The notes under the pieces: generated by a model
Told to the model about the DNA's origin: nothing
Database searches by the model: none
The model's input: only the letters and a program-made list of their open reading frames with translations
Translations under genes and position numbers: made by a program
NCBI GenBank assembly: GCA_964421245.1
Contig: CAYQVW010000004.1
Coordinates: 33,403-97,402 of the forward strand
Direction: 5' to 3'
Length of the DNA: 64,000 bases
Source: CAYQVW01 sp964421245
Lineage (GTDB): Bacteria; Margulisbacteria; WOR-1; XYC2-FULL-46-14
Shown here: positions 16,811-26,853 of the stretch, one piece after another
How the letters are laid out: every line of letters begins with the position of its first letter
Numbering within the stretch: the stretch's first letter is position 1

Positions 16811-17629
16811 TACCACTGTCCAATAAAATAAACCTTTAAATCATCTGACGAAAAACAGGGCCGATGACAGAGAAAGTTTGCGGGAAAATAACTCGGTGTA
16901 ATATTCTGATAGCTTGATCCATCCGAACTTACCGTATAAAGATCGAATTTCCCTTCTGTTCCAATGGCTGAAACCATAAAAACTAGCTTATCTCCACTAT
17001 TTGACCAATTCGCAATCCCTTGACTGTAATTGGTAGTAGTTATCTTAGCTTCCCCAGTCCCTTCAGCATAAATTGTATATAAATTATAATTCCCATGCAC
17101 ACTTGTATCATCATCCATCCGCTCAAAAACGATTTTTCTCCCATCCGGTGAAAATCTTGGATCATAATCTCCAAAAGGGAGATTCGCATTCCCCCACCCA
17201 ATCCGGATCTGCATCATGACCTCCTGAATCATATAACAACTGCTGATTCGTTCCGTCCAAATTCATAGTATAAAGATCAAGCGTTGAACCAGCTCTCCAA
17301 GAAAGAAAGGTAATTTTAGTATCGGTTGAATTAAAAGAAGCGTAAGTATCCAGAGTACTATTTGTAGTTAAACGAGTAGGATTATTTCCATCAATATCAA
17401 TTGTATAAATTTCTTCTGCCTGTGTAAAAACAAACTTATCTCCCCCTTTACTAATTTGCAAACAATCAAGCAAGTCAGAAGAGCTGTAAATTAGTTCAAT
17501 ATCATTGCTTGATAGAGTCAACGCATAAATTCCCCAGGTATCTTGTTGTGGAACGGTTTTGGAAGTTGTAGTTTGACTACAACCCATCAGGCAAAAAAGA
17601 AGCATCAAAAAACAGATCAACCTATACAT
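16807..17629 (-). pseudogene. TolB-like beta-propeller lipoprotein with a frameshift
   Basis: Two overlapping frames make one protein. The N-terminal frame (start 17629) has a lipobox, LFCLMGCSQ, and WD40-like/TolB repeats (ISKGGDKFVFTQAEEIYTID, KITFLSWRAGSTLDLYTMNL). The C-terminal frame continues with DYDPRFSPDGRKIVFERMDD and WSNSGDKLVFMVSAIG. Removing one C from the C5 run at 17191-17195 (G5 on the coding strand) restores ADPDWVGNANLPFGDYDPRF. The restored protein would have about 274 residues. It is either a sequencing or assembly error, a real inactivating mutation, or phase variation. A TAGAAT box ends 6 nt before the ATG. Confidence 0.8.
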
Positions 17630-17685
17630 ATTTAAATTCTACAACTACAAAAAGAGGAAAGCAATCTCACATAAGACTATTTCGC

Positions 17686-18113
17686 ATAAGAAATATTATG
17701 TAAACCCTAATTATTTTTTATCTTACTTTCTTTGCTTGACGGTTTTTAGAGCATCAGGGTACCAGATTATCAGAACTTGAATATCAGGTATCAGAAAACC
17801 AGAGAACCAGAATAGAGGATAGAGTCTGTCTGATTTTTGCTCAGATAATCTAATACTCTGCTTTCTGATAATCTCGTTCTGATATTCGGATAATCTGGTA
17901 TTCTTAGCCCCCCATTGAAAACACCTACCACATATTATTAAGCCAAAAACATATAATGTATTGCGATTTCCACTTACATTATTGGGAGGAGGGGGGTGGT
18001 TGGGTGGTGTAATTGGAAATCGCTTGATTTTTTTGGTACTTTTTGTATCAAGACAAAAAGTACAAAGAAGAAGCTTTTTGGAAAATAATAGAAGCTGACA
18101 TAATATTTCTTAT
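17686..18113. repeat. 428-bp non-coding element with 16-bp terminal inverted repeats
   Basis: The gap of about 526 bases between the TolB-like gene and bioF holds no convincing gene. It is bounded by an exact inverted repeat, ATAAGAAATATTATGT (17686-17701) and ACATAATATTTCTTAT (18098-18113). Inside are words of the type CAGATTATCAG, ATATCAGGTATCAG and CAGAAAACCAG (17762-17905). Next is a hairpin GCGATTTCCACTTACA (17963-17978) / TGTAATTGGAAATCGC (18008-18023), 14 of 16 paired, with a very G-rich loop. A second exact hairpin follows, GTACTTTTTGT (18036-18046) / ACAAAAAGTAC (18053-18063). A MITE-like element or a nest of dispersed repeats is possible. Confidence 0.6.
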
Positions 18114-18155
18114 AAGACAAACAACCCAATCTAAGAACATATGCTAAAATTAAAC

Positions 18156-19265
18156 ATGAACAACTTCCTCCAACAAGAACTAAACAAACTAAAAGAAACA
18201 AATCTTCTACGCGAACCAAAAATTATCGAAAACACCGATGGCAGAATAATTACAATCAACGGAAAAGAATATCTGAATTTCTGTTCAAACAATTACCTGG
18301 GACTAACTCATCATCCAAAAGTCGTCCAAGTAGCAATTGAGGCAACCAAAAAATTTGGAACCGGAGCTGGAGCCTCCAGATTAATTACTGGAACAACTAT
18401 TCTACATAAGCAACTGGAAGAAAAACTGGCAAAGTTAAAAGGGAAAGAAGCTGCAATCGTCTTTCCAACTGGATATATGGCTAATCTTGGAACAATTTCT
18501 TCTTTACTTGATGAAAAAGATACCGTAATTATAGATCGCTTAAATCATGCTTCAATAATCGACGCCTGCAAATTATCAAAAGCAAAATTACAGGTTTATC
18601 CGCATAAGGATATGAAGGCTTTGGAAAAGATTCTACAAAAATCGGATAAATATCAGAAAAGATTAATTGTGACGGATCATGTATTCTCAATGGACGGCGA
18701 TATGGCGCCAGTTGATGAAATTTCAAAGCTTGCAGAAAAACATGATGCCACTGTTATGATTGATACTGCTCATGCAACGGGAGTGATCCAAGGGTCAAGG
18801 GCCAAGGGTCAAGTTGATATCATAATGGGCACTATGTCAAAAACTCTTGGAAGTCTTGGTGGATTTGTTTGTGGATCAAAAGAATTAATAGACTATCTTC
18901 GAAACAAAGCCAGAAGCTTTATCTATACCACAGCACTTCCACCGGCAAACTGCGCCGCAGCAATTGCGGCAATTGATGTTATTGAAAATGAGCCGGAAAT
19001 TAGACAAAGGCTTTTGGATAATCTAAAAATTGGTGGTTGGGAAACTCCGATTGTACCAATAGTTCTGGGTTCCGCAGAAAAAACACTCGAAGTTTCGAAA
19101 AAACTATTCGATCAAGGTATTTTCGTATCTGCCATAAGACCGCCAACTGTGCCAAAGGAACAATCCAGACTTAGGATAACTATTACAGCATCTCATACCA
19201 AGGAGGATATCGAATGTCTAGTATCTTCATTACAGGCACTGATACCGGCTGCGGAAAGACAGTAG
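18156..19265 (+). CDS. bioF: 8-amino-7-oxononanoate synthase
   Basis: The PLP enzyme condenses pimeloyl thioester with alanine in biotin synthesis. I prefer the ATG at 18156 (MNNFLQQELNKLKETNLLRE; 369 residues) over one at 18141, because a TAAAAT-like -10 box overlaps the upstream codons. Signatures are NYLGLTHHPKV, GTGAGASRLITGTTILHKQL, the aspartate in MIDTAHATGVI and the PLP lysine in IIMGTMSKTLGSLGGF. An in-frame word repeat (GGGTCAAGGG, GGCCAAGGGTC; 18788-18813) codes GSRAKGQ just before the lysine strand. The 3' end overlaps bioD by 52 nt. Confidence 0.94.
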   Translation: MNNFLQQELNKLKETNLLREPKIIENTDGRIITINGKEYLNFCSNNYLGLTHHPKVVQVAIEATKKFGTGAGASRLITGTTILHKQLEEKLAKLKGKEAAIVFPTGYMANLGTISSLLDEKDTVIIDRLNHASIIDACKLSKAKLQVYPHKDMKALEKILQKSDKYQKRLIVTDHVFSMDGDMAPVDEISKLAEKHDATVMIDTAHATGVIQGSRAKGQVDIIMGTMSKTLGSLGGFVCGSKELIDYLRNKARSFIYTTALPPANCAAAIAAIDVIENEPEIRQRLLDNLKIGGWETPIVPIVLGSAEKTLEVSKKLFDQGIFVSAIRPPTVPKEQSRLRITITASHTKEDIECLVSSLQALIPAAERQ

Positions 19266-19873
19266 TATCTGCTGCGCTTGTGAATTATTTCACAAGCCAA
19301 GGCATAGACTGCGGCTATCTGAAACCAATATCTTGTGGTCCAAAATCCGATAGCGATGCTGTTTTAATTAAGAAACTTTGCGGACTAAAAGACCCTATTT
19401 TAGAGATAAATCCGATATCATTGCCATACCCTCTATCCCCTCTTGCCGCCGCAAAAAAGGCAGGAAAAAAATTCGTTAATAAAAAGATTGTGTCCCACTC
19501 TGCGGGATCCCGCAACAATAATATAATAAATATAGCAGAGGCGGGAAAAAGTTTCACAATCTTGAGCAAAAAACATGACATGCTCATAGTTGAAGGAGTC
19601 GGCGGAGCATTGGTTCCTATTACAAAAGATTATATGGTTGCTGATCTGATAAAAGACCTCAAGCTCCCTACTATTATAGTAGCAAGAGCCGGTCTTGGAA
19701 CACTAAATCACACTTTACTTACAATCGAAGCTTTGCGAAAACGAAAAATTAAGATTTTGGGAATTATTATGAATGGCTATACTGGAAAAGAACTTTCGGA
19801 AAAAGACAATGCAGAGATAATTGAAGAGATTTCTGGTGTTCCGATACTAGCTAAATTAGATTACTGCTCGTAG
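19214..19873 (+). CDS. bioD: Dethiobiotin synthetase
   Basis: The 219-residue ATP-dependent enzyme closes the ureido ring of biotin. The P-loop is at the N-terminus: FITGTDTGCGKTVVSAAL (GxDTxxGKT). KPISCG (substrate lysine), the acidic VEGVGGALVPI and the adenine-side GIIMNGY are present. AAGGAGG lies 7 nt before the ATG inside bioF, so translation is coupled to bioF. The stop overlaps the convergent surface-protein gene by 13 nt. Confidence 0.94.
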   Translation: MSSIFITGTDTGCGKTVVSAALVNYFTSQGIDCGYLKPISCGPKSDSDAVLIKKLCGLKDPILEINPISLPYPLSPLAAAKKAGKKFVNKKIVSHSAGSRNNNIINIAEAGKSFTILSKKHDMLIVEGVGGALVPITKDYMVADLIKDLKLPTIIVARAGLGTLNHTLLTIEALRKRKIKILGIIMNGYTGKELSEKDNAEIIEEISGVPILAKLDYCS

Positions 19874-22800
19874 GCCCCAATATCATCAGCACTTCCCTGC
19901 GGACGAGAGGTACCATCTAAATCAATTGAAGGTGTTCCAGTTGAAGTTCCGGCATTCTTAGTCGGACTACTGCTCTGACAATGATAATCTCCGGTTGTCC
20001 CCCAAGCAGGAGAAACAAACTTCGGATCACCGGTAATATTACTCGAAGCAGTTGCTAAATTATTTAGATCGGAAGCACTACTATCATCAACAGTTCTATC
20101 GGATCCTCCCACATAAATCTGATAAGTGCTTCCGTTTCTATTAAATAAATTATTTTCTATTATGTAACCTGTGATTTGCGGGGCAAGCCAGACCAGCCCT
20201 TGAGCGTTAGAAAATATATTGTTACGCAAAGTAATATTAATATTTGTCTGTTCATCGTATTGCATATAAGAGATATATCCTTGCCTCGATGGATTTCCAT
20301 GGAAAGTATTGTTCTGGATAATAAAAGTCTCTCCAGCTGGAGCACCAATTACTAATGCTGCCCAAGGAGATGCTCCACCCACCCCATCTCCGGTTCCATA
20401 AACAAGATTGTTTTCAGCCGTTGTTACTCCTGCCCATAGTTTTATCCCATCACAAGAATTATTTGCCACAATATTCTCATGCACATGACAATTACTTAAT
20501 TTAAGATCAATTCCGTCTCCCACATTATGTTCTACCAAACAATTTTTAACTTCTATTGGACCGGGACCTTCCTCCAAGCCAATCCCATCCGGTCTACCAT
20601 AAGGATTAGCAGGGTTATCAATAATTCCCTGATAGTAATGTCCATTATAAGAAAGATCACAATTATCAACAGTTATGTTTTTCCATCCACCACCCGATCC
20701 CATATCCGGACCACCAATTGCTCCAAACCCACAATACTCGATAGTAGAATCTTCTATCGTAAGCCCGTCCACATCCTGAATATTTATTCCAAACTCATCA
20801 ATATGATGAATGTATAAGTCTTTTAAAATAATGTTAGTTGCAGGAGTATAAATATCTATAGCGTTTCTAAAATTAGCCAAAGAATTATTCGTAATTTCTA
20901 TATTTTCCAGCGTAATATAATCGCGCCCAGAAAGATCAATCGCCCTAATTAAATTATTTGTCCCTTTTAATACCGGTCTATTACCACTCTCACCCTGAAT
21001 CGTTATAGGATTTCCAGAAGTTCCCTCATTTGTTGGGGTAATAACATCATCCGGATCAGTAGATAGAATATAAGTACCACCTAATATAACTAAAGTATCC
21101 CCTGCACTCATTAACTGCCTAGATCCATATCCCGGCGTTGCCCATGGATTAGACTGGCTTCCATCTCCGGTCAAATCATTTCCAGTAGTTGAAACATAAT
21201 AGGTATCAGTTGGAGGAGCGGCCTGTCTGGTTACTGTGATTGTATACGTTGTCGCACTTCCTCCGGTTGGTGTAATAATTACAGTTATTATATTAGAAGA
21301 CCCAACACTCAAAGCAATTGCAGCTGATGCATTTCCAGAAGTAACAGTCGATCCATTTACTGTTATTACCCCTTCATCTCCAGTTGCTAATGGAGTAACT
21401 GTAATAGTTGAAACTGCATTTGCTACTGTTGCAGTGTAGCTAGTTGTACCAGAGCTAAAAGATGGAGATAAACTTCCAGATGATAAAGTTAATCCAGAAA
21501 GTGTATAAGTTGCTGCCGCCCTGGTTACAGTAATTGTATAGGTGGTAGTATCATTCCCCTTCTTTACTACAACCGTTATAGGAGTATCAGATCCAGCACT
21601 TAAATTAATCGGATTAGAGGCGTTGCCTGATTGAACCGTACTACCATCTACTTTGATATTGCCACCGCTACCTGTTGTTGTTGGCGCAACTGTGACACTG
21701 GCAGTAGCATATGCAACCGAAACAGCATAGTCAGTTGTATTAGTATTAAAAACCGGATTCAATGTACCAGAAGAAATAGTTAATGCAGATAGAACAAACG
21801 CCTCTTCTTCTCTGGTTACGACAATTGTATAAGTTGTCGCACTTCCTCCGGTTGGAGTAACAATTATCGTTATCGTATTTACACCAACACTCAAATTAAT
21901 ATTTTTTGATGCACTCCCCGAAACAACCGTTTTTCCATCAACTGTAATCGTCCCACCATCTCCTACTGCAGTCGGAGTTATGGTGATAGAATTATTCCCG
22001 TTTGCAACCGAAGCGGTATAGCTGATCGTTGCAGTATTAAAACTAGGCGATAGTGTTCCGGATGATAAGGTTAGAGAGGTTAGGTTATAAGTTGGGATCG
22101 AAGGGCTACTCTCTCTCGTTACAATTACAGTATAGGTTGTTGTCGTATTCCCTTTTTTAACTGCAATTGTAATCGTGTTAGCCCCTTCAACCAACGAAAC
22201 AGGCCCTGACACGCTTCCTGACTTAACCGTCTTTCCGTTTATCTTAATATTTCCACCGGAACCGGTTGCGGTTGGAGTAACTGTAATACTCGAAACTGAA
22301 CTTGTAACTGTTGCTGTATAAGAGGTTGACGCAGTATTAAAACTTGGACTTAAACTGCCCAAAGACAAACTAAGTGCCGTTAAATTAAACGGTGGTGTCG
22401 GTGTTGGTGGCGGTGTTACTGCCTTTTCTCTGTTTATTTTAATCTGGTAAGTAGTAGTTTTGCCCTTTGGATTTTTTACAGCAACAATAATCGTATTATT
22501 TCCAGTACTAAGACTGATTGAACCAGACGGCTTTCCTGAGTTAACCACCTTGCCGTGTATTTTAATGCTCCCGCCTGATCCAGTAGCAACTGCAGTTATT
22601 GTTAGGCTCCCTATTGAATTAGTCACTGTCGAGGTATAACTTGTTTGCCCGCTCGAAAATGCAGGAGATAACATTCCAGATGACAAACTTAAACTGGTTA
22701 AAGAATAATCCTGCGCAGCTGTTGCCGCTTGCCTGGTTACAACTATTGTATATATCTTTGTGGTACCAGAAACAGGAATTGCTGCAAGAGTCACAGTATT

Positions 22801-23111
22801 TGTACCAACACCTAAGCTTATGGCCAATGATGCACTGCCAGAAGTTACTGCCTTACCATTAACCTTGATTGTTCCGGCAGAACTGGTGGCCACCGGAGTT
22901 ACAGTAATACTTGAAACAGAGTTTGTAACCGTTGCAGTGTAGCTGGTCTTTGCTGTGCTAAATTTCGGACTCAATGTACCAGACGATAGAGTTATTGATG
23001 AAAGATCAAAAGCAGTAGTGGCTTTGACAGTAGGTTCATTTTTTTGCCGCAACCAAAAAGCAACCCAATACAAAGAAAAAGTAATAAAAAAATAACAAAT
23101 TTATTTCTCAT
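19861..23111 (-). CDS. Large cadherin-like/beta-helix surface lipoprotein with an A-run frameshift
   Basis: Six tandem cadherin-like beta-sandwich units (each about 80-95 residues, with LSSGTLSPSF near the start and TYTITVTR at the end) are followed by a parallel beta-helix domain (about residues 620-1060). The true start is the ATG at 23111, which overlaps the TAA of the paralogue upstream. It gives a lipoprotein signal, MRNKFVIFLLLFLCIGLLFG then Cys-Gly-Lys-Lys. The rest continues in another frame; adding one A to the A7 run (T7 at 23039-23045) joins them as CGKKNEPTVKATTAF. The break lies two codons after the lipidated Cys, so it would switch surface display on or off. Downstream repeats are intact, which argues against long-standing decay. 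Confidence 0.85.
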
Positions 23112-24879
23112 AAGCACCAATATCATCTGCACTTCCCTGCGGACGAGAGACTCCGTTCAAATCAATTGATGGAGCACCACTTGATGTCCCAGCATTAATA
23201 GCTGGCGATGTAGCCTGAAGAGTATAATCCCCATTTGATCCACCCCAAACAGGATTTACAAATTTCGGATCACCGGTAATATTTTCCGAACAGTTTGAAA
23301 GTGCGTTTAATTCAGCAACCGTGTATCCAGTCCCACCAATACTAACCTGGTCCGTATTACTATCTCGATTAAGAAGATTATTGCTAAATTGTGGAGTTAT
23401 GTTTGCTGACATCCAGATCTCACCATCCGAGTCAGAGAATATATTGTTTTTCATAACGAGTGTAATTGGGGTACTTCTGTACGGTTCATCATATTGCGCA
23501 ATCATGGCATAGGCAGACCGCGTTCCAACATCGTGGATAGTATTGTTAATAAATTGGATGGTGGTTCCAGAATCGTCACAAGCAACAACCAAAGCGTCCC
23601 AGCCATTTGCTGCCCCATCCCCTGTTCCGTAAACTAAACAATTCTCAACCTTGCTGCTATGCCCCCAAATCTTTATTCCATTGGCAGTGTTGTTGCGTAC
23701 TATATTATTCGTAACAGTTGCATTGTCTAATTTTAAATCTATTCCATCCCCATAATTGTGCTCAACTAAACAATCATTTACTGTTATCGGCCCATCCCCT
23801 TCTTCCAAACCAATCCCATCTGGTCGGTCATAGGCAGATCGAGAATCATCTCCACCTTGATAATAGTGGCCATTATAAGAAAGATCACAACCATCAATTA
23901 CAATAGTTTTCCAACCACCACCAGATCCTGCATCTGGAGCTCCGATCGCACCGTAGCCACAATATTCAATTGTACAATCTTCGATCGTCAACGTATCAAT
24001 GTCTTGAAAGTTAATACCAAACTGATCAAAATGATGAATATAAAGATCTTTTAGAACAATATTGGTTGAGGGTGATCCAGCAATAGTGATACAGTCTCTT
24101 ACATAAACTTCTGTTCCCGAAGCGGTTGAATCACGGGAAAACTCAATATTCTCAATTCTAATATAATTTAAGCCGGCCAAATCAACCATATTCCCTAATC
24201 CGCCACTAGATTGTGAGGCGGCAGTGTTTCTTGCAGCCAGTTTTGGACGATTTCCAATCTCTCCTCGAATAATTATTGGAGCAGTTGCTGTTCCTGAATT
24301 TGCAGGAATTATTCTGTCGTTATTATAGTCAGTAACTCTATAGGTCCCTCCAAGAATTATAAGGGTGTCGCCAGCACTTAGTTGTCTTGATCCATATCCA
24401 GGAGTTGCAAAGGCATTAGAGGTACTTGTTCCACTGTTTGAATCACTCCCAGAGGTAGAAACATAGTAAGTATTCCCAGAATTTGCCCGGGTTATATTGA
24501 CAGTATAGGTTTCTGGAGTTGTTGATCCAGAGGAATAAGCTTTTATTGTAATAGTGTTTAATCCAATTGAAAGAGTAATCGATCCAGAGGTTGATCCGGA
24601 CGAGACAGTTGTCCCATTAACCTTAATTGTCCCCGAACCAACAGGAGTAACAGTAACACTACTAGTTGAATTTGAAACCGAAGCGCTATAATTTGCAACC
24701 GAGGTAGAAAAGCTAGGAGATAATGTTCCAGATGATAATGTTATCGATGAGAGAGTTGTGTTGTTTGTAGTTGTTCCATTATTATTGTTAGAAGTAGTGC
24801 TACTCTGACGACCGCAACCAAATAAAGAAATTACTAATAGAAATACAAACAAAAAACAGGCTATTTTCTTAAGATACAT
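23101..24879 (-). CDS. Cadherin-like/beta-helix surface lipoprotein, paralogue of the next gene
   Basis: I start at the ATG at 24879 (MYLKKIACFLFVFLLVISLF, then GCGRQ, lipid on Cys23). A TATAAT box (24886-24891) ends exactly 6 nt upstream, which excludes the longer upstream start. One cadherin-like unit (LSSITLSSGTLSPSF) precedes a right-handed beta-helix of about 400 residues with many NNTI/ENCLVYGTGDG turns. The C-terminal half closely parallels the neighbouring protein (DDIGAYE ends, HHFDQFGINFQD versus HHIDEFGINIQD), so the two arose by tandem duplication, one with six sandwich units and one with a single unit. Confidence 0.9.
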   Translation of the reverse strand: MYLKKIACFLFVFLLVISLFGCGRQSSTTSNNNNGTTTNNTTLSSITLSSGTLSPSFSTSVANYSASVSNSTSSVTVTPVGSGTIKVNGTTVSSGSTSGSITLSIGLNTITIKAYSSGSTTPETYTVNITRANSGNTYYVSTSGSDSNSGTSTSNAFATPGYGSRQLSAGDTLIILGGTYRVTDYNNDRIIPANSGTATAPIIIRGEIGNRPKLAARNTAASQSSGGLGNMVDLAGLNYIRIENIEFSRDSTASGTEVYVRDCITIAGSPSTNIVLKDLYIHHFDQFGINFQDIDTLTIEDCTIEYCGYGAIGAPDAGSGGGWKTIVIDGCDLSYNGHYYQGGDDSRSAYDRPDGIGLEEGDGPITVNDCLVEHNYGDGIDLKLDNATVTNNIVRNNTANGIKIWGHSSKVENCLVYGTGDGAANGWDALVVACDDSGTTIQFINNTIHDVGTRSAYAMIAQYDEPYRSTPITLVMKNNIFSDSDGEIWMSANITPQFSNNLLNRDSNTDQVSIGGTGYTVAELNALSNCSENITGDPKFVNPVWGGSNGDYTLQATSPAINAGTSSGAPSIDLNGVSRPQGSADDIGAYEK

Positions 24880-24904
24880 AGTTAAATTATAACATGAAAA
24901 AATG

Positions 24905-24932
24905 TGAAATTTTTTAAATTGAATAACGATAA
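24905..24932 (+). promoter_or_regulatory. Sigma-28-like promoter, site 3
   Basis: TGAAATTT (24905-24912), 14 nt, CGATAA (24927-24932). It ends 6 nt before the ATG at 24939. It lies between two divergent genes, close to the TATAAT of the surface lipoprotein on the other strand. Confidence 0.8.
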
Positions 24933-24938
24933 ATATAC

Positions 24939-25580
24939 ATGACAATTGAAAGAATACAAGTTCTAAACACAACAAATAGATTTAGCTATATAGGACGAGG
25001 CTCCGCTCCCAAATTGGTAAATGTCCACCTAGAACAGGGCTGCCAAATACTAAGAGTCCCCACAAGAAGTGTTATAAAAAATCTTACTTTAAGGGGAGGG
25101 GCTTCTTCTCTATCCCCCTGGGGTGGATTAAGAGGGGCTGTATTAAAACTAGATCCAGGACGAAAAAATCCAATTCATATTGATGGAAAAGGATTTGTGA
25201 TCCCCACAGCTCACACACTAATGGACCGGGGAGCTCTGGAAATTGTAAGAAGAAAAAAGAATGGCGGAAGGCTTATTCCCCACCAAGTAATTGATAATAT
25301 TGCATCAGAAAGATTATACCTAGTCCACTCCAGTTGCTGTCATCCAGATGAACTATTTTTAGAAATGGGAAAATATCCTCGAGCAGAATTCAAAAAAGGA
25401 GCTCTTCCTTTGGTTGATGGATACAGCTTGATGCACTTGATGACCATTGAAGATGTTTTATATATAGATGAAAGACTTCTAGATCCGACAAGAGATAAAG
25501 ACGCTCGAACCCCCCCTCGTCGCATAGAAGCTATTATGGTTCAACTAAGAGAAGGTGGACATCTGGTTATGAGACCATAA
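24939..25580 (+). CDS. Unknown 213-residue protein of the sigma-28-like regulon
   Basis: I do not recognise a family. The protein has no signal peptide or membrane helix. It is basic in its first half (LRVPTRSVIKNLTLRGGASS) and contains a Cys-Cys pair (VHSSCCHPDELFL, about residue 130). The C-terminus is ERLLDPTRDKDARTPPRRIE then AIMVQLREGGHLVMRP. It may contain a small alpha/beta fold. It is transcribed divergently from the beta-helix lipoprotein and is monocistronic; the next gene has its own promoter. Confidence 0.65.
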   Translation: MTIERIQVLNTTNRFSYIGRGSAPKLVNVHLEQGCQILRVPTRSVIKNLTLRGGASSLSPWGGLRGAVLKLDPGRKNPIHIDGKGFVIPTAHTLMDRGALEIVRRKKNGGRLIPHQVIDNIASERLYLVHSSCCHPDELFLEMGKYPRAEFKKGALPLVDGYSLMHLMTIEDVLYIDERLLDPTRDKDARTPPRRIEAIMVQLREGGHLVMRP

Positions 25581-25608
25581 TCCCAGACTTTCTTGTTATA
25601 ATATAAAC

Positions 25609-26853
25609 ATGCAAAATACCGACAAAAAATACCTCTGGCACCCATTTACCCAAATGAAAGATTGGGTTGAGAATGAGCAACTTGTTATCGAAAAGGGGAA
25701 AGGCTCTTACCTTTTCGACACCAAAGGAAATAAATATTTAGACGGTGTTTCATCTCTTTGGGTTACCGTTCACGGACACAGAAAAAAAGAGATCGATGCT
25801 GCCATCAAAAAACAAATCGATAAAATATCCCACTCTACCCTGCTCGGCTTAGGCAGTGTTCCATCAATTGAACTGGCTAAAGAATTGGTAAAAATCACCC
25901 CTAAGAGGCTAAACAAAGTCTTCTACTCTGATAATGGATCAACTGCGGTTGAGGTTGCACTGAAGATCGCGTATCAATATTGGAGGCAAGGGGCAAAGAA
26001 AAAATTTCTAACACTCAAAAATGCATATCATGGAGATACAATTGGGTCGGTATCAGTCGGTGGGATTGATTTGTTTCATAAAGTCTATGGGCCACTGATT
26101 CACAAAGCTATTCAGGTAAATCCTGACGCAAAAGAAGTTGAGAAAGTTCTAAAAAAACAACACAAAGAGATTGCTGCAATGATAATTGAGCCAATGGTTC
26201 AAGGTGCAGCTGGAATGCTACTGCAACCAAAGGGATTTTTGAAAACCGTTCGCAAACTTTGTACAAAATATAATGTATTACTAATCTGTGACGAAGTTGC
26301 AACCGGATTTGGTCGTACCGGAAAGATGTTTGCCTGTGAACATGAAAATATTAGCCCAGACATAATGTGTTTGGCAAAAGGAATAACTGGTGGATATCTC
26401 CCTATTGCTGCAACGCTAACTAGCGACAAAATATATAAAGCATTTCTTGGAAAACATGAAGAGATGAAAACATTTTTCCACGGACACACTTATACCGGAA
26501 ATCCATTAGGCTGTGCTGCTGCCCTAGCAAACTTAGAAATATTTAAAAAAGAAAAGACTATTCAAAAACTTCAGCCAAAGATTAAATTTCTCAGAAAGGA
26601 ACTGCAAAAATTCTATAATATTCCCATTGTAAAAGAAATTAGACAGTGCGGAATGATGGTTGGGATAGAATTGCAGGGATTTTCATATAAAAACAGAATT
26701 GGACATAAGGTTATTCTCGAAGCCAGAAAAAGAGGATTAATTATTCGACCGCTTGGAAATGTAATTGTTCTGATGCCACCGCTATCCGTTTCGATGAAAG
26801 AGTTGGATAAAATTTTAAAAACAACCTATAAATCTATCTCTGCATCAATCTAA
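25609..26853 (+). CDS. bioA: Adenosylmethionine-8-amino-7-oxononanoate aminotransferase
   Basis: This 414-residue class III PLP aminotransferase uses SAM as amino donor to make 7,8-diaminopelargonic acid. Signatures: WHPFTQMKDW, the SAM/KAPA site region SSLWVTVHGHRKKEID, FYSDNGSTAVEVALKIA, NAYHGDTIGSVSVGG, the PLP aspartate CDEVATGFGRTG, and the lysine in CLAKGITGGYLP. TATAAT (25597-25602) ends 6 nt before the ATG, with no Shine-Dalgarno, so it is leaderless. With bioB, bioF and bioD it completes the late biotin pathway, though the genes are dispersed. Confidence 0.95.
   Translation: MQNTDKKYLWHPFTQMKDWVENEQLVIEKGKGSYLFDTKGNKYLDGVSSLWVTVHGHRKKEIDAAIKKQIDKISHSTLLGLGSVPSIELAKELVKITPKRLNKVFYSDNGSTAVEVALKIAYQYWRQGAKKKFLTLKNAYHGDTIGSVSVGGIDLFHKVYGPLIHKAIQVNPDAKEVEKVLKKQHKEIAAMIIEPMVQGAAGMLLQPKGFLKTVRKLCTKYNVLLICDEVATGFGRTGKMFACEHENISPDIMCLAKGITGGYLPIAATLTSDKIYKAFLGKHEEMKTFFHGHTYTGNPLGCAAALANLEIFKKEKTIQKLQPKIKFLRKELQKFYNIPIVKEIRQCGMMVGIELQGFSYKNRIGHKVILEARKRGLIIRPLGNVIVLMPPLSVSMKELDKILKTTYKSISASI

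Noticed and set aside
17974..18219. 81-codon minus-strand frame in the intergenic element
   Set aside because: Composed of hairpin and G-rich repeat sequence, overlaps the bioF start and has no ribosome site.
21200..23000. Regularly spaced repeats suggesting a CRISPR array
   Set aside because: The repeats are codons of cadherin-like units about 80-95 residues apart, diverged and in frame; no conserved 25-40 nt direct repeat with unique spacers.
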